From NCBI RefSeq assembly GCF_004296405.1, contig NZ_PSRR01000014.1, positions 1 through 55,539 of the forward strand: a DNA stretch of 55,539 nt. Direction: 5' to 3'. Of the stretch, positions 39,095-48,307 are shown in pieces. A model generated the notes under the pieces. It did not search any database. It had not been told where the DNA came from and was given only the letters and a program-made list of their open reading frames with translations. Both the position numbers and the translations under genes were made by a program. The DNA is from Bradyrhizobium sp. Leo170. Lineage in GTDB: Bacteria; Pseudomonadota; Alphaproteobacteria; Rhizobiales; Xanthobacteraceae. Position 1 is the first letter of the stretch. Each line of letters starts with the position of its first letter.

Positions 39095-39202
39095 GGCATT
39101 TCTCCCGCCTTGATTAACCAAGAAATCTCTAAATCTCGAATCAAGTCAACCCGCTGGCGACAGTTCCAGTAGAACTGATCTCTTTAACGAGCGGTTATCA
39201 AC

Positions 39203-40327
39203 ATGACTGACGTACCCGATTCTCCGGCCGGACCGGAATTGATCTTTGGCATTGCCGGTCCAATTGGAGTTGACATCTCTGCGATTTGCAACAGCCTGCA
39301 AAGCGCTCTGCAATCCGTCCGATATGAATCTGAGATCATTCTTCTCACCAAAGAGATGATGATCGACGTTACTTTGACCTCTCCGCCTAAAAAGCCTTCG
39401 GCGACCGATTTCTTTTCAGATGTGAATTACAAAATCCAATATGCAAACGAGTTTTGCAGAGAATTTGTTGATCCAGGTGCTCTCGCGCGGGTCGCCCTGC
39501 GAGCAATTTCTCGGCGGCGTGAGGAACTTTCTGGTGATCCTCAAAAACCTCCAGCTAAGTCTACCGCGTACGTTATTCGACAATTGAAGCGGCCTGACGA
39601 AATTACATTACTTCGCCGCGTCTACGGGAAACAGTTCGTTCTCATTTCCGCTTATGGATCGGCGGAGAAGCGCACGAAACTTATCGAGGACCGGCTAAAG
39701 AAGACATTGCCACCCTCCACTGCAAACAACGAAATTTGCAGTAAGACGAGCCAACTGATCGATATAGACAGCAATGAAGAAGACAACGATTTTGGTCAGC
39801 GCCTTCGTGAAACGTTTCACTTGGCCGACGTTTTTATTGACGGCCTTTCGAAGCAGTTGATGGATGATAAGCTCACTCGCTTCATCCAAGCGTTTTTTGG
39901 ACGAACAGATATTGCTCCTTCGAAAGAGGAATACGGAATGTATGCCGCCAAGTCGGCCTCGCTCCGCTCTTCGGACTTGTCGCGGCAAGTCGGGGCGGCT
40001 CTATTTTCTCTCGATGGTGAATTGATCACACAAGGATGCAACGAGGTTCCAAAGGCCTTTGGCGGGACCTACTGGGATTCAGAAGAACCAGATTTTCGGG
40101 ACGTCAGGATCGGTCATGATCCGAATGACGTCTTGAAAAAAGAGATTCTACGTGACCTCTTCGACCGTCTTTCAAAGGGCGGTCTTCTTTCTTCAACTGC
40201 AAAAAAACTGGGAAATCTCGATGAAATGATCGGAAAGCTAACCCGCAAGCGCAAACCTGGGAGTAGCGAGAGCAATGGTCCTTTGGCAACCGCGGCAATT
40301 ATGGACGTGACCGAATACGGGCGAGTA
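39203..40327 (+). pseudogene. Truncated anti-phage dCTP deaminase
   Basis: The first 375 codons match the anti-phage dCTP deaminase type. There is an N-terminal P-loop-like start (IFGIAGPIGVDISAICN, where VD replaces the usual KS/KT), a linker with YVIRQLKRPDEITLLRRVYG, and the start of a cytidine-deaminase fold (SSDLSRQVGAALFSLDGELI, CNEVPKAFGGTYW). The frame then reads MDVTEYGRV and breaks exactly before the expected HAE zinc motif; the PCxxC motif is missing too. Reading continues to 40567 only out of frame through resolvase DNA. A family member would deplete dCTP during phage infection; this one lacks the catalytic site. The gene is AT-richer than its surroundings. Confidence 0.8.
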
Positions 40328-40989
40328 AGGACAGCGAACGCCGCCAAAGGGCAGCCATCGCAGGCTACGCTAGGGCGGCTGGCTACGAGATCGTTGATTG
40401 GTTTTATGATGCTGCTGTTAGGGGCGCCGATCCGGTCACAGCGCGTCCTGGCTTCTCGGCTATGCTCGATCGGATCGCCAGCAACGGCGTCCGCACAATC
40501 ATCGTTGAAAGCCCAGATCGCTTCGCCCGCGACTTGGCCGTGCAGCTCGCCGGCCATGACTACTTGAAGCGACTCGGCGTGATGCTGGTTCCAGCCAGCG
40601 CCCCGGACTTTTTCGTTGAGGATACGCCAACAGCGGTGCTCGTCCGACAGGTTCTGGGCGCTATAGCGCAATTCGACAAGGCCACAACGGTCGCGAAGTT
40701 GCGGGCGGCGCGAGACCGCAAGCGGAAAGAGGTCGGCAAAGTCGAGGGCCGCAAGACCTATGCCGAGAAGGAGCCCAAGCTGGTGAGGTGCGCCCGCGAG
40801 TTGAGCGAGCTGCGCCCGCGGCTGTCATTGCGCCAGATCTCCACTGAGCTGGCATCTCAGGGATTCACCACGCCGCGCGGAAAAGCCTATTCCGCCTCGG
40901 CTGTGGCCTCGATGCTGGATAGACTTGCAAACCGCGCGACCAAGGGCGCCGAACCAAAGCGTGGACGTCGATGGAAGCGAGTGCCTTGA
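40327..40989 (+). pseudogene. Serine resolvase lacking its N-terminus
   Basis: From codon 40327 the frame reads KDSERRQRAAIAGYARAAGY, then a resolvase catalytic-domain core (VRTIIVESPDRFARDL, LVRQVLGAIAQFDKATTVAK) and a C-terminal helix-turn-helix-like part (LSLRQISTELASQGFTTPRG). The first dozen or so residues with the catalytic serine (YxRxS) are absent, and upstream codons belong to the deaminase gene in another frame. Such enzymes recombine short DNA sites. An internal ATG at 40462 could give only a fragment. Confidence 0.85.
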
Positions 40990-41353
40990 CCGCGCCGGCC
41001 CCACTCTTGGTTAGCGGCGGGATGGCGACGATTTGGGTCGCACAAGATCGACCACACCTCCTTTGCGAGCGCGATTAGCAAGAAGTGTGGGTAGCTCACG
41101 GATCAAGTTCCCGTGGCCAGCTTTACGGCGGCAAATTACTGAAATACGTTCCGCCGTCGCATTGGTGGCGTGAAATCCGCTGATGCGCAGAGAAGGCAGC
41201 AGAGGTAAAACGGCTTACGCCGGGTGGCTCCAAAAATACCCACTAGTAGCAACACCGGGTCGCTCCCGGTGCGGTGGCAATATTGGGGGTCAGCACCTCT
41301 GCTGCTGAATTTCAACCACCCGGCACCAGCCGGTTCAGCGCGGAGGGCTGAAT
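40990..41353. other. Non-coding stretch with a hairpin
   Basis: No gene is recognised. A seven-base stem (CACCGGG/CCCGGTG, about 41259-41277) lies roughly 80 bases upstream of the lipoprotein gene and may be a leader structure or a terminator without U-run. Confidence 0.4.
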
Positions 41354-41677
41354 TTGCGAACCCTGGTATTCTCCGTTCTTGTCGGGCTCGCCCCGACTCT
41401 TGGCGCGTGCGCTGGATCAATTGTCGGCGACGCAATTGCTGGTCCTGAAAAACTCGCCCAGCAGGACGATGCCTATTGCCAGTCAATTGGCACCCGATTC
41501 GGAACGCCGGAATATTCGAATTGCCGGCTGATCCAGCAGCAAACCCGCGAAGCACGGCACGCGCACAGGCTTGGAATCGCCGCGGCCGGCGCTGCGATAG
41601 CAGCGTCAGCGGCCTCACCGCACACCACGACGCGGTGTCAGCGACTCGGGCCAGAGGTCATCTGCAACACACAGTGA
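41354..41677 (+). CDS. Small lipoprotein, TTG start
   Basis: The 107-residue product starts at TTG with GGAGGG six bases before it. It has a signal peptide ending in a lipobox (PTLGAC), so Cys19 would be lipidated and the protein held in the cell envelope. The rest contains AYCQSIGTRFGTPEYSNCRL with two cysteines, and an Ala-rich helix. Similar small lipoproteins occur widely in Bradyrhizobium without known function. Confidence 0.7.
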   Translation: MRTLVFSVLVGLAPTLGACAGSIVGDAIAGPEKLAQQDDAYCQSIGTRFGTPEYSNCRLIQQQTREARHAHRLGIAAAGAAIAASAASPHTTTRCQRLGPEVICNTQ

Positions 41678-41742
41678 CCACTTTGAGCCGTCGCTCAAGC
41701 GTGGCTCGCTCCTCCGCTGGACAGATAGACTAGGAGGGCGAC

Positions 41743-42072
41743 ATGGCCCCCGGACTATTCACTTACCGGCTCTTCGATACTAGCGACGGCAAGCGCGCAC
41801 TCTTCGGCATCGTCAACGCGGCGCACATCGGAGAAGCCTTGGAGAAAGCCTCAAGCTTAGTGCGCCACCATAACACCTCGCGCGTGGAGATCGAGAGTAC
41901 CAGCCAGGCGCACAGTGATGGCCTCGGGCACCTGAGCATGGTCGCCGAGCTTGCCGCTTCGAAATCAGCCCCGTGCTCCCGGGCGACCTCGGTGCGTGCT
42001 GAAGTGAAGCGAGGCCCCGATGAAGGCGCGGTTCATATCTTTTCGCCGGAGCAGATCAGGAAGTTCGACTGA
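41743..42072 (+). CDS. Hypothetical protein, 109 residues
   Basis: Starts MAPGLFTYRLFDTSDGKRAL with GGAGGG seven bases upstream. The first 60 residues look like a compact alpha/beta fold (strand-strand-helix: LFGIVNAAHIGEALEKASSL). The later part is polar and less ordered. There is no signal peptide. I recognise no family. Confidence 0.55.
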   Translation: MAPGLFTYRLFDTSDGKRALFGIVNAAHIGEALEKASSLVRHHNTSRVEIESTSQAHSDGLGHLSMVAELAASKSAPCSRATSVRAEVKRGPDEGAVHIFSPEQIRKFD

Positions 42073-42154
42073 AAGCCGGCGCAGCGGTGGCGCTCTCCTG
42101 ATCGCTACGGTGTGCATTGGAAATCTGGGGCTACCTCGGAATTTGGGATCGCAA

Positions 42155-42280
42155 ATGAGTCGCCGTTCTCTCCTCAGCCTCTTTATCTTCTTGAATCTTG
42201 CCTGCTGGATAAGTTTGTTTTTCCTGGCGTGGCCAACCAACGATACGACCCCACCGCTCGTTGCCCGAGTGGAGCGGTGA
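42155..42280 (+). CDS. Possible 41-residue membrane peptide
   Basis: Reads MSRRSLLSLFIFLNLACWIS with one strong hydrophobic segment (LFIFLNLACWISLFFLAW). The same frame is open from 42020, overlapping the previous gene. The ribosome-binding site is weak at either start, so this is tentative. Confidence 0.3.
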   Translation: MSRRSLLSLFIFLNLACWISLFFLAWPTNDTTPPLVARVER

Positions 42281-42638
42281 CTGACCACCTTGCGTCCCAC
42301 TGGCTCACGAATGGTCGAAGGCTTTCATTGCCGTCATGGTGCCTTTTTGGGGTCGTGGTGCTTGTCGGCGGCTAAGGACAGCTTGCCACCGCGAGGGCAA
42401 TCTACCAAGGGCGTGTACTAACAACTCAGAGCGCTCCGGATCAGGACGGGGTCCATGTCTGCTATGCCCTCAACAGCGGCATGAAAGCGGACATCGCCGG
42501 AAGTCCGAATCGGGCCACAAGCGGAAACGCTCTCACAAAGGCGCGGCGGCGAGCCGTTCGATGAAGCCGACCCGCCGCCGCTAGATAGAGTTCGCCAACA
42601 ATTGGCTTGGGGGTACACAAGTTATTTCGCGAACGATA
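42281..42638. other. Gene-poor stretch
   Basis: No supported gene. It contains one copy of the AAAGCGGACAT motif (near 42484) that recurs in the island's empty stretches. The last 60 bases lead into the 3' end of the arylsulfatase gene. Confidence 0.4.
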
Positions 42639-44312
42639 TTACCCTCCGCCGCCCTTGATATTGGGCAGGTGTTTCACGTCCAGCATCGGGACTGGGTTTT
42701 CTGGGCGTTGCAGATCGGGTCTCCAGTCGTTCGAGGCTCCGCCCGGCTTCCGTTTGATGCTTGGATAGTCAACGATCGACTTGTTGAACTCCATCACGAC
42801 TGGGAAGATCAGGGCCAGAACCCAGCCGTTGTCCTGCCCGGCATACTTACCCGGCGACTGTGTGGGCATGCGTGCCGCCATCGCGCCGTTGAACACCATG
42901 TCATATTTCTCGAACGGGTCCATCGTGAGATTGTAAACTGAGCCGATCGCGCCCAAGTTCTGTTCCGGACCGAGCCAGGTGTCCTTGGCCGTCCACAAGT
43001 ACTTCCACGCAATGCTGAGATCTGGGTTGGTTGGATCACCGCCGACATCCGCGCGTGCTCCCATGAAGCTTTCGCCGTCGATGTAAATCCACGACCTTCG
43101 TGCTGAGTGCTTCGCACGACCGAGGATGTACTCGCTGTTGTCGATGCTATCAAAGTAGATCGGCTTACCATTGTTGTCGGTCCATGCGCCCTGCGACGGC
43201 GGGGTCAGGCCGACCATCTTGGCGAGCGTCGCCCAGCAGTCGATATGCGACATTATTTCATGATACTGCGTACCGGCCGGGAGATGTCCGGGCCACCACA
43301 TCAAGGCCGGGACGCGCCAACCACCTTCAAATGCTGAACCCTTTTCGCCACGGAACGGCGTGGTGCCAGCGTCGGGATAGGCATCCTGCCACGCACCGTT
43401 ATCAGCCGTCAGGATGACGATCGTGTCCGGAGCTTCCGCGCGGATCGTGTCCATGATCCGGCCGATATCATCGTCGAGTTCGAGCAACGAGTCCGAGTAG
43501 TCGCCCAACCGGGACTTCCCGGCAAACTTCGCCGCGGCATTGGTCGGGTTGTGCATCTTCATGAAATTGACGTCCATGAAGAACGGCTTGGCGTCCTTAG
43601 CGTGCTTCTTGATGTAATCAATTGCGTAGTCGGCCTGCCGGACGTCGAAGTCGGCAAGGCGATCGTAGGTGATGTACTCGCCTCGCTTCGCCGGTTGCCC
43701 CGCCGTTCCCTCCCATTCGTACATGTTCACGACTTCGAAATAAGCTTTCGCGACCTCTGGGTTGTACGAGGGAAACCATGGATGGAACCACTTGGACGTG
43801 TCGGCATAGGTGTAGACGCCCGGATAATACGCGGCGAATGCCTTCATCTCGTCGAAGCCGTGCTCGATCGGATAGGACTCCGCCTTGTCACCGAGATGCC
43901 ACTTGCCGGAAAAGTAAGTCATGTAGCCGTTCTTCTGAAAAAACTCGGCTATGGTCGGCGTCTCCTTTTTGAGCGCATTCTCGTCGCCCGGGGCAACCAC
44001 GATGGAGAGGGCTGAGCGGATCGGAATGCGTCCGGTAATGAACGACGCGCGGCCTGCCGTGCAGCTTGCTTGACCGTACCAGTTCGTGAACGTCGCGCCT
44101 TCCTTGGCGATCCGGTCGATGTTTGGGGTTGGATGGCCGAGAGCAGCGCCACCCCCGCTATAGGCACCGAAATCGTTCCAGCCAGTGTCGTCTGTCATCA
44201 GCATGACGACGTTGGGTCGCTTTTGCTGTTGTGCGGATGCGGGCAGGCTCGTCACCGCGAACGCGGCAACACTAGCCAGCAGCCCACGCCATAACGCGTG
44301 TCCATTTCTCAT
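42639..44312 (-). CDS. Periplasmic arylsulfatase
   Basis: The 557-residue protein hydrolyses sulfate esters in the periplasm. A signal peptide (cleavage near PASA-QQQK) is followed by the metal site MLMTDDTGWNDFG. The modification motif is CTAGR, with the cysteine at about residue 84 that becomes formylglycine. GKWHLGD and TADNGAW are also present. The motif is the CxAxR variant rather than the more usual CxPxR. The ATG at 44312 has AAGGA; one five codons upstream has none. It probably helps use aromatic or alkyl sulfates as sulfur source. A FixK/FNR-like box lies about 150 bases upstream. Confidence 0.92.
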   Translation of the reverse strand: MRNGHALWRGLLASVAAFAVTSLPASAQQQKRPNVVMLMTDDTGWNDFGAYSGGGAALGHPTPNIDRIAKEGATFTNWYGQASCTAGRASFITGRIPIRSALSIVVAPGDENALKKETPTIAEFFQKNGYMTYFSGKWHLGDKAESYPIEHGFDEMKAFAAYYPGVYTYADTSKWFHPWFPSYNPEVAKAYFEVVNMYEWEGTAGQPAKRGEYITYDRLADFDVRQADYAIDYIKKHAKDAKPFFMDVNFMKMHNPTNAAAKFAGKSRLGDYSDSLLELDDDIGRIMDTIRAEAPDTIVILTADNGAWQDAYPDAGTTPFRGEKGSAFEGGWRVPALMWWPGHLPAGTQYHEIMSHIDCWATLAKMVGLTPPSQGAWTDNNGKPIYFDSIDNSEYILGRAKHSARRSWIYIDGESFMGARADVGGDPTNPDLSIAWKYLWTAKDTWLGPEQNLGAIGSVYNLTMDPFEKYDMVFNGAMAARMPTQSPGKYAGQDNGWVLALIFPVVMEFNKSIVDYPSIKRKPGGASNDWRPDLQRPENPVPMLDVKHLPNIKGGGG

Positions 44313-44464
44313 GGTCAGTCCTTTCATTTGAACTACAAGGGTCTGATGGAGAAAACGGTAGGCAAATCAGCAAGGTATCCCAAATCAATCGATCGGCACC
44401 TCCGCGTGTTCTGTTACGATTCCGCTACCCGAAGCGAAAGTGCGACCAATTGCGCTGTGCAAGC

Positions 44465-44478
44465 TTGAGCTAGATCAA
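44465..44478. promoter_or_regulatory. FixK/FNR-type binding site
   Basis: TTGAGCTAGATCAA matches the TTGAT-N4-ATCAA consensus of FNR/FixK regulators with one difference. Such sites control oxygen-responsive genes in rhizobia. It is 153 bases upstream of the arylsulfatase start, further than usual, so its target may be that gene or an RNA on the plus strand. Confidence 0.5.
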
Positions 44479-44666
44479 TGCGGCTCAGGCTAGCCGCCTT
44501 TCAGTCCGACCTGCTTTGGACCGCTGTGGGTCTAAATGAGAAAAACTCAGCACGAGCAAATCTGGTCCGCTATTGGCCCGCAAAGCGGACCTCAATTGCA
44601 GGTGCCACCACTTCGCTGACGGGCCATAAGCCGACAAGACAGGGCCAGCGCGCGTTCCGCAGCCAA

Positions 44667-44690
44667 CCCATCGGAAGCACTTCCGATGGG
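44667..44690 (+). terminator. Terminator-like perfect palindrome
   Basis: Eleven-base arms, CCCATCGGAAG and CTTCCGATGGG, around two bases, followed on the plus strand by CTTGTTTGTC. No plus-strand protein gene precedes it, so it may end a small RNA or be left over from a lost gene. Confidence 0.6.
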
Positions 44691-44811
44691 CTTGTTTGTC
44701 AGGCCCACCGGAAATGGCGCGTCAAACGTCAGTTTCTTTTCAGGGCGCACGTAAGGGACAGCGCTACTTCAGTCGAAGAGCGCACTACGGCGCAGAGACG
44801 CGGCGCTACTC

Positions 44812-45045
44812 TTAGGGCTTGTAGGTGCCGGGGTCGGCGCCGCCAACCAGGCCTCCACGGTCGTTTGGGCTGCCGCCATACCGACCCAAACCGTTATTTG
44901 TCCGGGTCGAACCCATGCCGACCGTACCTTGGTAAGTCCTGGCGCCCGACTTGTACTTATGGTGCTTATGTTGACTTGTCCCGGCGAGTGCGAAGGTGCT
45001 TGAGAGTGCGAACGCTGAAGCCAATGCTATCGTGGCAAGTTTCAT
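44812..45045 (-). CDS. Small secreted Gly-rich protein
   Basis: A 77-residue protein with signal peptide MKLATIALASAFALSSTFAL, cleaved after ALA. The mature part is short, His/Lys-rich at first (GTSQHKHHKYKSG), then Gly/Asn-rich. AAGGGAG precedes the ATG at 45045; the frame is open further upstream, but that part is unlike protein. It is a typical Bradyrhizobium exported protein of unknown function. Confidence 0.75.
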   Translation of the reverse strand: MKLATIALASAFALSSTFALAGTSQHKHHKYKSGARTYQGTVGMGSTRTNNGLGRYGGSPNDRGGLVGGADPGTYKP

Positions 45046-45389
45046 GGTCGTTCTCCCTTGGTTTAGCCCATCAACTCTCCACCCTCTACGACCGCACACG
45101 GCGAGCGCATCCGCCTCGCAAAAACATACCAGAAAATGGCATGCCTGCCTATGCACTTCCCGCCGAGCGCGCCCGCGATGATCAAGGTTGCGATGCACTA
45201 GTTCGGCCGTTCGCAGACCGCCAAACAGATAAGCAGTCACTCATTGTCTCTGCCTCCGATGTCCGACTTGGGTCAAAACCGGCAATGCGCGGATCAAGCA
45301 GAAGATTTCTGCTTAGCTCCAAAAAGCCGACATCTGTACACGCCCTAGACGCACACGGGATCGAGGGACCGAGCCTCTCCCCGCATTAA
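45046..45389. other. Gene-poor stretch
   Basis: Upstream region of the secreted protein gene and a run without recognisable genes, ending at a stop codon before the transpeptidase remnant. Confidence 0.4.
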
Positions 45390-45585
45390 GCGGGCGGCCG
45401 GGGCAATCCGCTCGGAGCGAGAGCGCTCCTTGCTCGATCAACCTGGGCTGCTCATCAACGGTACCAACTCGCCGAAGACGATCGGTCACCTCGTTACGAC
45501 TGGATGCATTCGCCTGGCCAATGACGGCGTCGAGGACCTGTACAGGCGCGTCTCGTTGGACACCAAGGTCATTTTCCGGAGCTAG
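45390..45585 (+). pseudogene. L,D-transpeptidase (YkuD) remnant
   Basis: A decayed C-terminal piece of a YkuD domain. One frame reads AGGRGNPLGARAL directly after a TAA. A second frame then gives NGTNSPKTIGHLVTTGCIRL, which contains the HxxxTxGCxR catalytic motif with its cysteine, then ANDGVEDLYRRVSLDTKVIF and a TAG at 45583. The frame change between the halves and the upstream stop show it is broken. Intact proteins cross-link peptidoglycan. Confidence 0.75.
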
Positions 45586-45925
45586 GAACGTGGCGGCTCG
45601 CGGCCGGCTAGACAAGCGGCTCCCTATTGCGCAGCCGAAGTCTGCTCCTCGCCGCGAAGTGACGCGATGGGCCACTTCCGACGTCGAGCTTAACGCTCGA
45701 ATCGGAAATAAGCCGCCCCGCTCGCCCGCTTCATCAAGCCCTGGATTTACAGCGTGATCCGTCCGATGCGCATCGGCGTTTTCGCTAGACTGTCACACCT
45801 TGGTCGTCGCTCCCTCTTACGATCAATCTGCGGTTGAACACTCCGCATAACAAGAACCATGCCGCGACATGTCCGTTCTGCGAGGCTCGGGCAAAGAAGA
45901 ACGCGGATGCAGTAGGAGGAAGACA
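45586..45925. other. Upstream region of carboxylesterase
   Basis: Apart from the ribosome-binding site (GGAGGAAG) at its right end, nothing was recognised here. Open frames on both strands lack starts with ribosome-binding sites and family resemblance. Confidence 0.4.
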
Positions 45926-47665
45926 ATGCTCAAAGAGAAACTCGTTTCCGTTCAACGGCCGCAAGAATCGGCGCGGCCGCGACTGCCACTGTGGAACGTA
46001 CTCTGCTCGACGCTTGTGCTCGGCATCGCCGCGGCGTGGGCCGCGCCGCTGCTCGCTGCACCAGCGCGGGTGACGGCGCCGGACGGCACGTTCGAGGGTA
46101 AATTCGACACGACGGGTACGATGCGGGAATTCCTCGGCATCCGCTATGCCCAGCCGGTGACCGGGAACCTGCGCTGGAAGGCGCCGCAACCGGTGAGGCC
46201 TTCGGTCGCCACGCAGGACGCGACTCAATTCGGCAACCATTGTCCACAGACGGCGGGGGCGTACGGCAATCCGACGTCGACCGAAGACTGCCTGTTCCTC
46301 AACGTCTTTGCTCCAAACAGCAACGGCGACCACGACCGCGGGCGCGGCAACGATGACAAAGACGCGCACCCGGTGATGGTGTGGATCCACGGCGGCTCGC
46401 TCGTGGTCGGCGAGAGCGACATATACGATGCGAGCAAGCTTGTGCAGCGCGGCGTGGTCGTGGTGACCATCAACTATCGGCTCGGGGCACTCGGATTCCT
46501 GGCCCATCCGGCCCTGACCGGCGACTCTCCCGATCACGTATCCGGCAACTACGGCATCCAGGATCAGCAGGCGGCCCTGAAGTGGGTGCGCCGGAACATC
46601 AGGGCGTTCGGCGGCGACCCGGACAAGGTAACGATATTCGGCGAATCGGCGGGTGGGCTTAGCACGTTCGTCAACCTCGTGTCGCCCACGGCCCATGGGC
46701 TGTTCCATCGCGCGATCGTCGAGAGCGGCGCCTATATGCAGACGCAGCCGACGCTGGCGCAGACCGAGGCGAGGGGAGCCAGGTTCGCGGCGGCCGTCGG
46801 GTGCAATCAGCCGAACCCCACCGATGTGCTTACGTGCCTGCGCGGCCTTTCGGTTTCCACCATTCTCGCCAACCAGTCTCTCACACTGTTGGGCAGCGGG
46901 GCGCCACCCAACGTCGACGGCAAGGTGCTGACCCAGTCGGTCGGAGCCGCGCTCGCTTCGGGGCAATTCAACCGCGTACCGCTGATGAACGGTACGAACC
47001 GTGACGAGTGGCGCCTGTTTGTGGGCTCGGGCTTCGACCTCGCCGGCGGTCCGGTCACCGCCGCCACCTATGTGTCGGCGATCGCAGCGACGATCGGCAA
47101 CGCGGCGGCGGCGCCGCAGGTGGCCAGCCATTATCAGGTCCCTGCGCAATTCCCAAGCTTCGATCATGCGGTCGGCGCGGTGGGAACGGACACGAACTAC
47201 GCCTGTCCGGCACGGTTCGTGGATGAGCTTGCGTCTCAGTTCGTCGCGACCTTCGCGTACGAGTTCAACGACGAGAACGCGCCGCAGAACTTCCTGCCGC
47301 CCATGAGCATCCCATACGGCTCATCGCACGCCTCGGAGATCCAGTATCTCTTCCCGGTCGCCAACCCGTCGGGATTTGGTTTGAATCTCCCGCAGACGCC
47401 GCTCGACGCCAATCAGCACAAGCTGTCGGACCGCATGGTCGGCTACTGGACGGAATTCGCCAGGGGCGGCGATCCCAACGGGCACGGGCAACCGCACTGG
47501 CCCCGCTTTCGTCGCAACCATCAGGTGTACCTGTCGCTCGTGCCACCATCTCCGATCACGGTAACGAACTTCGAGACGGCCCACCAATGCGACTTCTGGG
47601 ACACGTTGACGGGCCGCACCTTGCCGCCTGGCGGGGGTCACGACCAGCATGCCGACAACGACTGA
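45926..47665 (+). CDS. Type B carboxylesterase, exported
   Basis: The 579-residue alpha/beta-hydrolase has the family marks: oxyanion loop MVWIHGGSL, EDCLFLNVFAPN, nucleophile serine at residue 241 in FGESAGG, and the catalytic histidine region GSSHASEIQYLF. A hydrophobic segment near residues 27-48 (VLCSTLVLGIAAAWAAPLLA) is a signal peptide or anchor, so it acts outside the cytoplasm on carboxylic esters. GGAGGAAG precedes the ATG at 45926; a start at 45869 is rejected. It is 1.6 kb from the arylsulfatase and may be further catabolic cargo of the island. Confidence 0.9.
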   Translation: MLKEKLVSVQRPQESARPRLPLWNVLCSTLVLGIAAAWAAPLLAAPARVTAPDGTFEGKFDTTGTMREFLGIRYAQPVTGNLRWKAPQPVRPSVATQDATQFGNHCPQTAGAYGNPTSTEDCLFLNVFAPNSNGDHDRGRGNDDKDAHPVMVWIHGGSLVVGESDIYDASKLVQRGVVVVTINYRLGALGFLAHPALTGDSPDHVSGNYGIQDQQAALKWVRRNIRAFGGDPDKVTIFGESAGGLSTFVNLVSPTAHGLFHRAIVESGAYMQTQPTLAQTEARGARFAAAVGCNQPNPTDVLTCLRGLSVSTILANQSLTLLGSGAPPNVDGKVLTQSVGAALASGQFNRVPLMNGTNRDEWRLFVGSGFDLAGGPVTAATYVSAIAATIGNAAAAPQVASHYQVPAQFPSFDHAVGAVGTDTNYACPARFVDELASQFVATFAYEFNDENAPQNFLPPMSIPYGSSHASEIQYLFPVANPSGFGLNLPQTPLDANQHKLSDRMVGYWTEFARGGDPNGHGQPHWPRFRRNHQVYLSLVPPSPITVTNFETAHQCDFWDTLTGRTLPPGGGHDQHADND

Positions 47666-47758
47666 AGGCGACTAGTCTCGCTAGCGCCTCACCCCGTTGC
47701 GCATGCGCGATAGGGTGGGGCCGACATCGTTGGGCTCATGGGACGCTTGCCTCAGAAC

Positions 47759-48307
47759 TCAGTGAGGCTTCAGTATTCCTTTTTTGGGCCGCGTAGCTCC
47801 CGTTCCCTGAGCGCCCTCGCCAGTTGTTCCGCGCGAGAGAAGCTCTTCAATTTGCGCATCGAGTTCTTCGTCCGTCATACCCTCGAATTCGCCCGGCTTG
47901 CCGACCTCCTTGCGGTTAATGAACATGCCCAATTCTTTACCAAGTAGCTCCAGCGCGCGGTTCGCAACACTTCCCTCGTACTGGTATTCCCCCTGCTCTT
48001 CCCCCGCTTCGCCACGCACGCGCCGGGCTTGCAGCGCACGCTCAACGTTCTCGATTAGCTTGCCCATGACCCACTCTTTGGTCAGCGCCAGCTTCTCCAC
48101 GGCCTTGTCGGTGGCTTTCGCATCCGCCCTTTCGCGCTTCTCAAGCAGTTCAGATACCCGGGTTTTAATGGGTTGCGTGCGGGCTAGAGCCGAGGCGTTG
48201 TGCCTATTGGCTTTGTAGCCTGCCTCTATGTGCGCCTGAGCAGCAGAGCGTCCTTTGGCAAGCTCCTGGGCAACGCGCTCATGTTTGGGGTTCTTAAGGA
48301 TTGGCAT
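47759..48307 (-). CDS. Terminase small subunit-like protein
   Basis: The 182-residue protein begins MPILKNPKHERVAQELAKGR and continues SAAQAHIEAGYKANRHNASA. That is the N-terminal helix-turn-helix layout of phage terminase small subunits and related domesticated proteins. A charged helical part follows (LEKRERADAKATDKAVEKLA). In phages it recognises DNA for packaging. No large subunit or capsid gene is nearby, so it is an isolated phage remnant or has another DNA-binding role. An open frame 20 codons longer is rejected. Confidence 0.7.
   Translation of the reverse strand: MPILKNPKHERVAQELAKGRSAAQAHIEAGYKANRHNASALARTQPIKTRVSELLEKRERADAKATDKAVEKLALTKEWVMGKLIENVERALQARRVRGEAGEEQGEYQYEGSVANRALELLGKELGMFINRKEVGKPGEFEGMTDEELDAQIEELLSRGTTGEGAQGTGATRPKKGILKPH

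Larger units (their letters stand above)
44313..44811. other. Non-coding interval with box and terminator
   Basis: This 499-base stretch upstream of the arylsulfatase has no convincing gene. It does hold a FixK/FNR-like palindrome, a small hairpin directly after it (GCGGCT/AGCCGC), one AAAGCGGAC motif near 44582, and a strong terminator-like palindrome at 44667-44690. Confidence 0.5.

Noticed and set aside
40328..40567. Novel C-terminus of the deaminase protein
   Set aside because: These codons are the resolvase gene read in the wrong frame, not a conserved domain.
44478..45389. Plus-strand 303-codon gene
   Set aside because: It crosses a terminator palindrome and lies antisense to a well-supported secreted protein gene.
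45785..47167. Minus-strand 460-codon open frame opposite the carboxylesterase
   Set aside because: The plus strand has a complete esterase with catalytic motifs; the opposite frame shows none.
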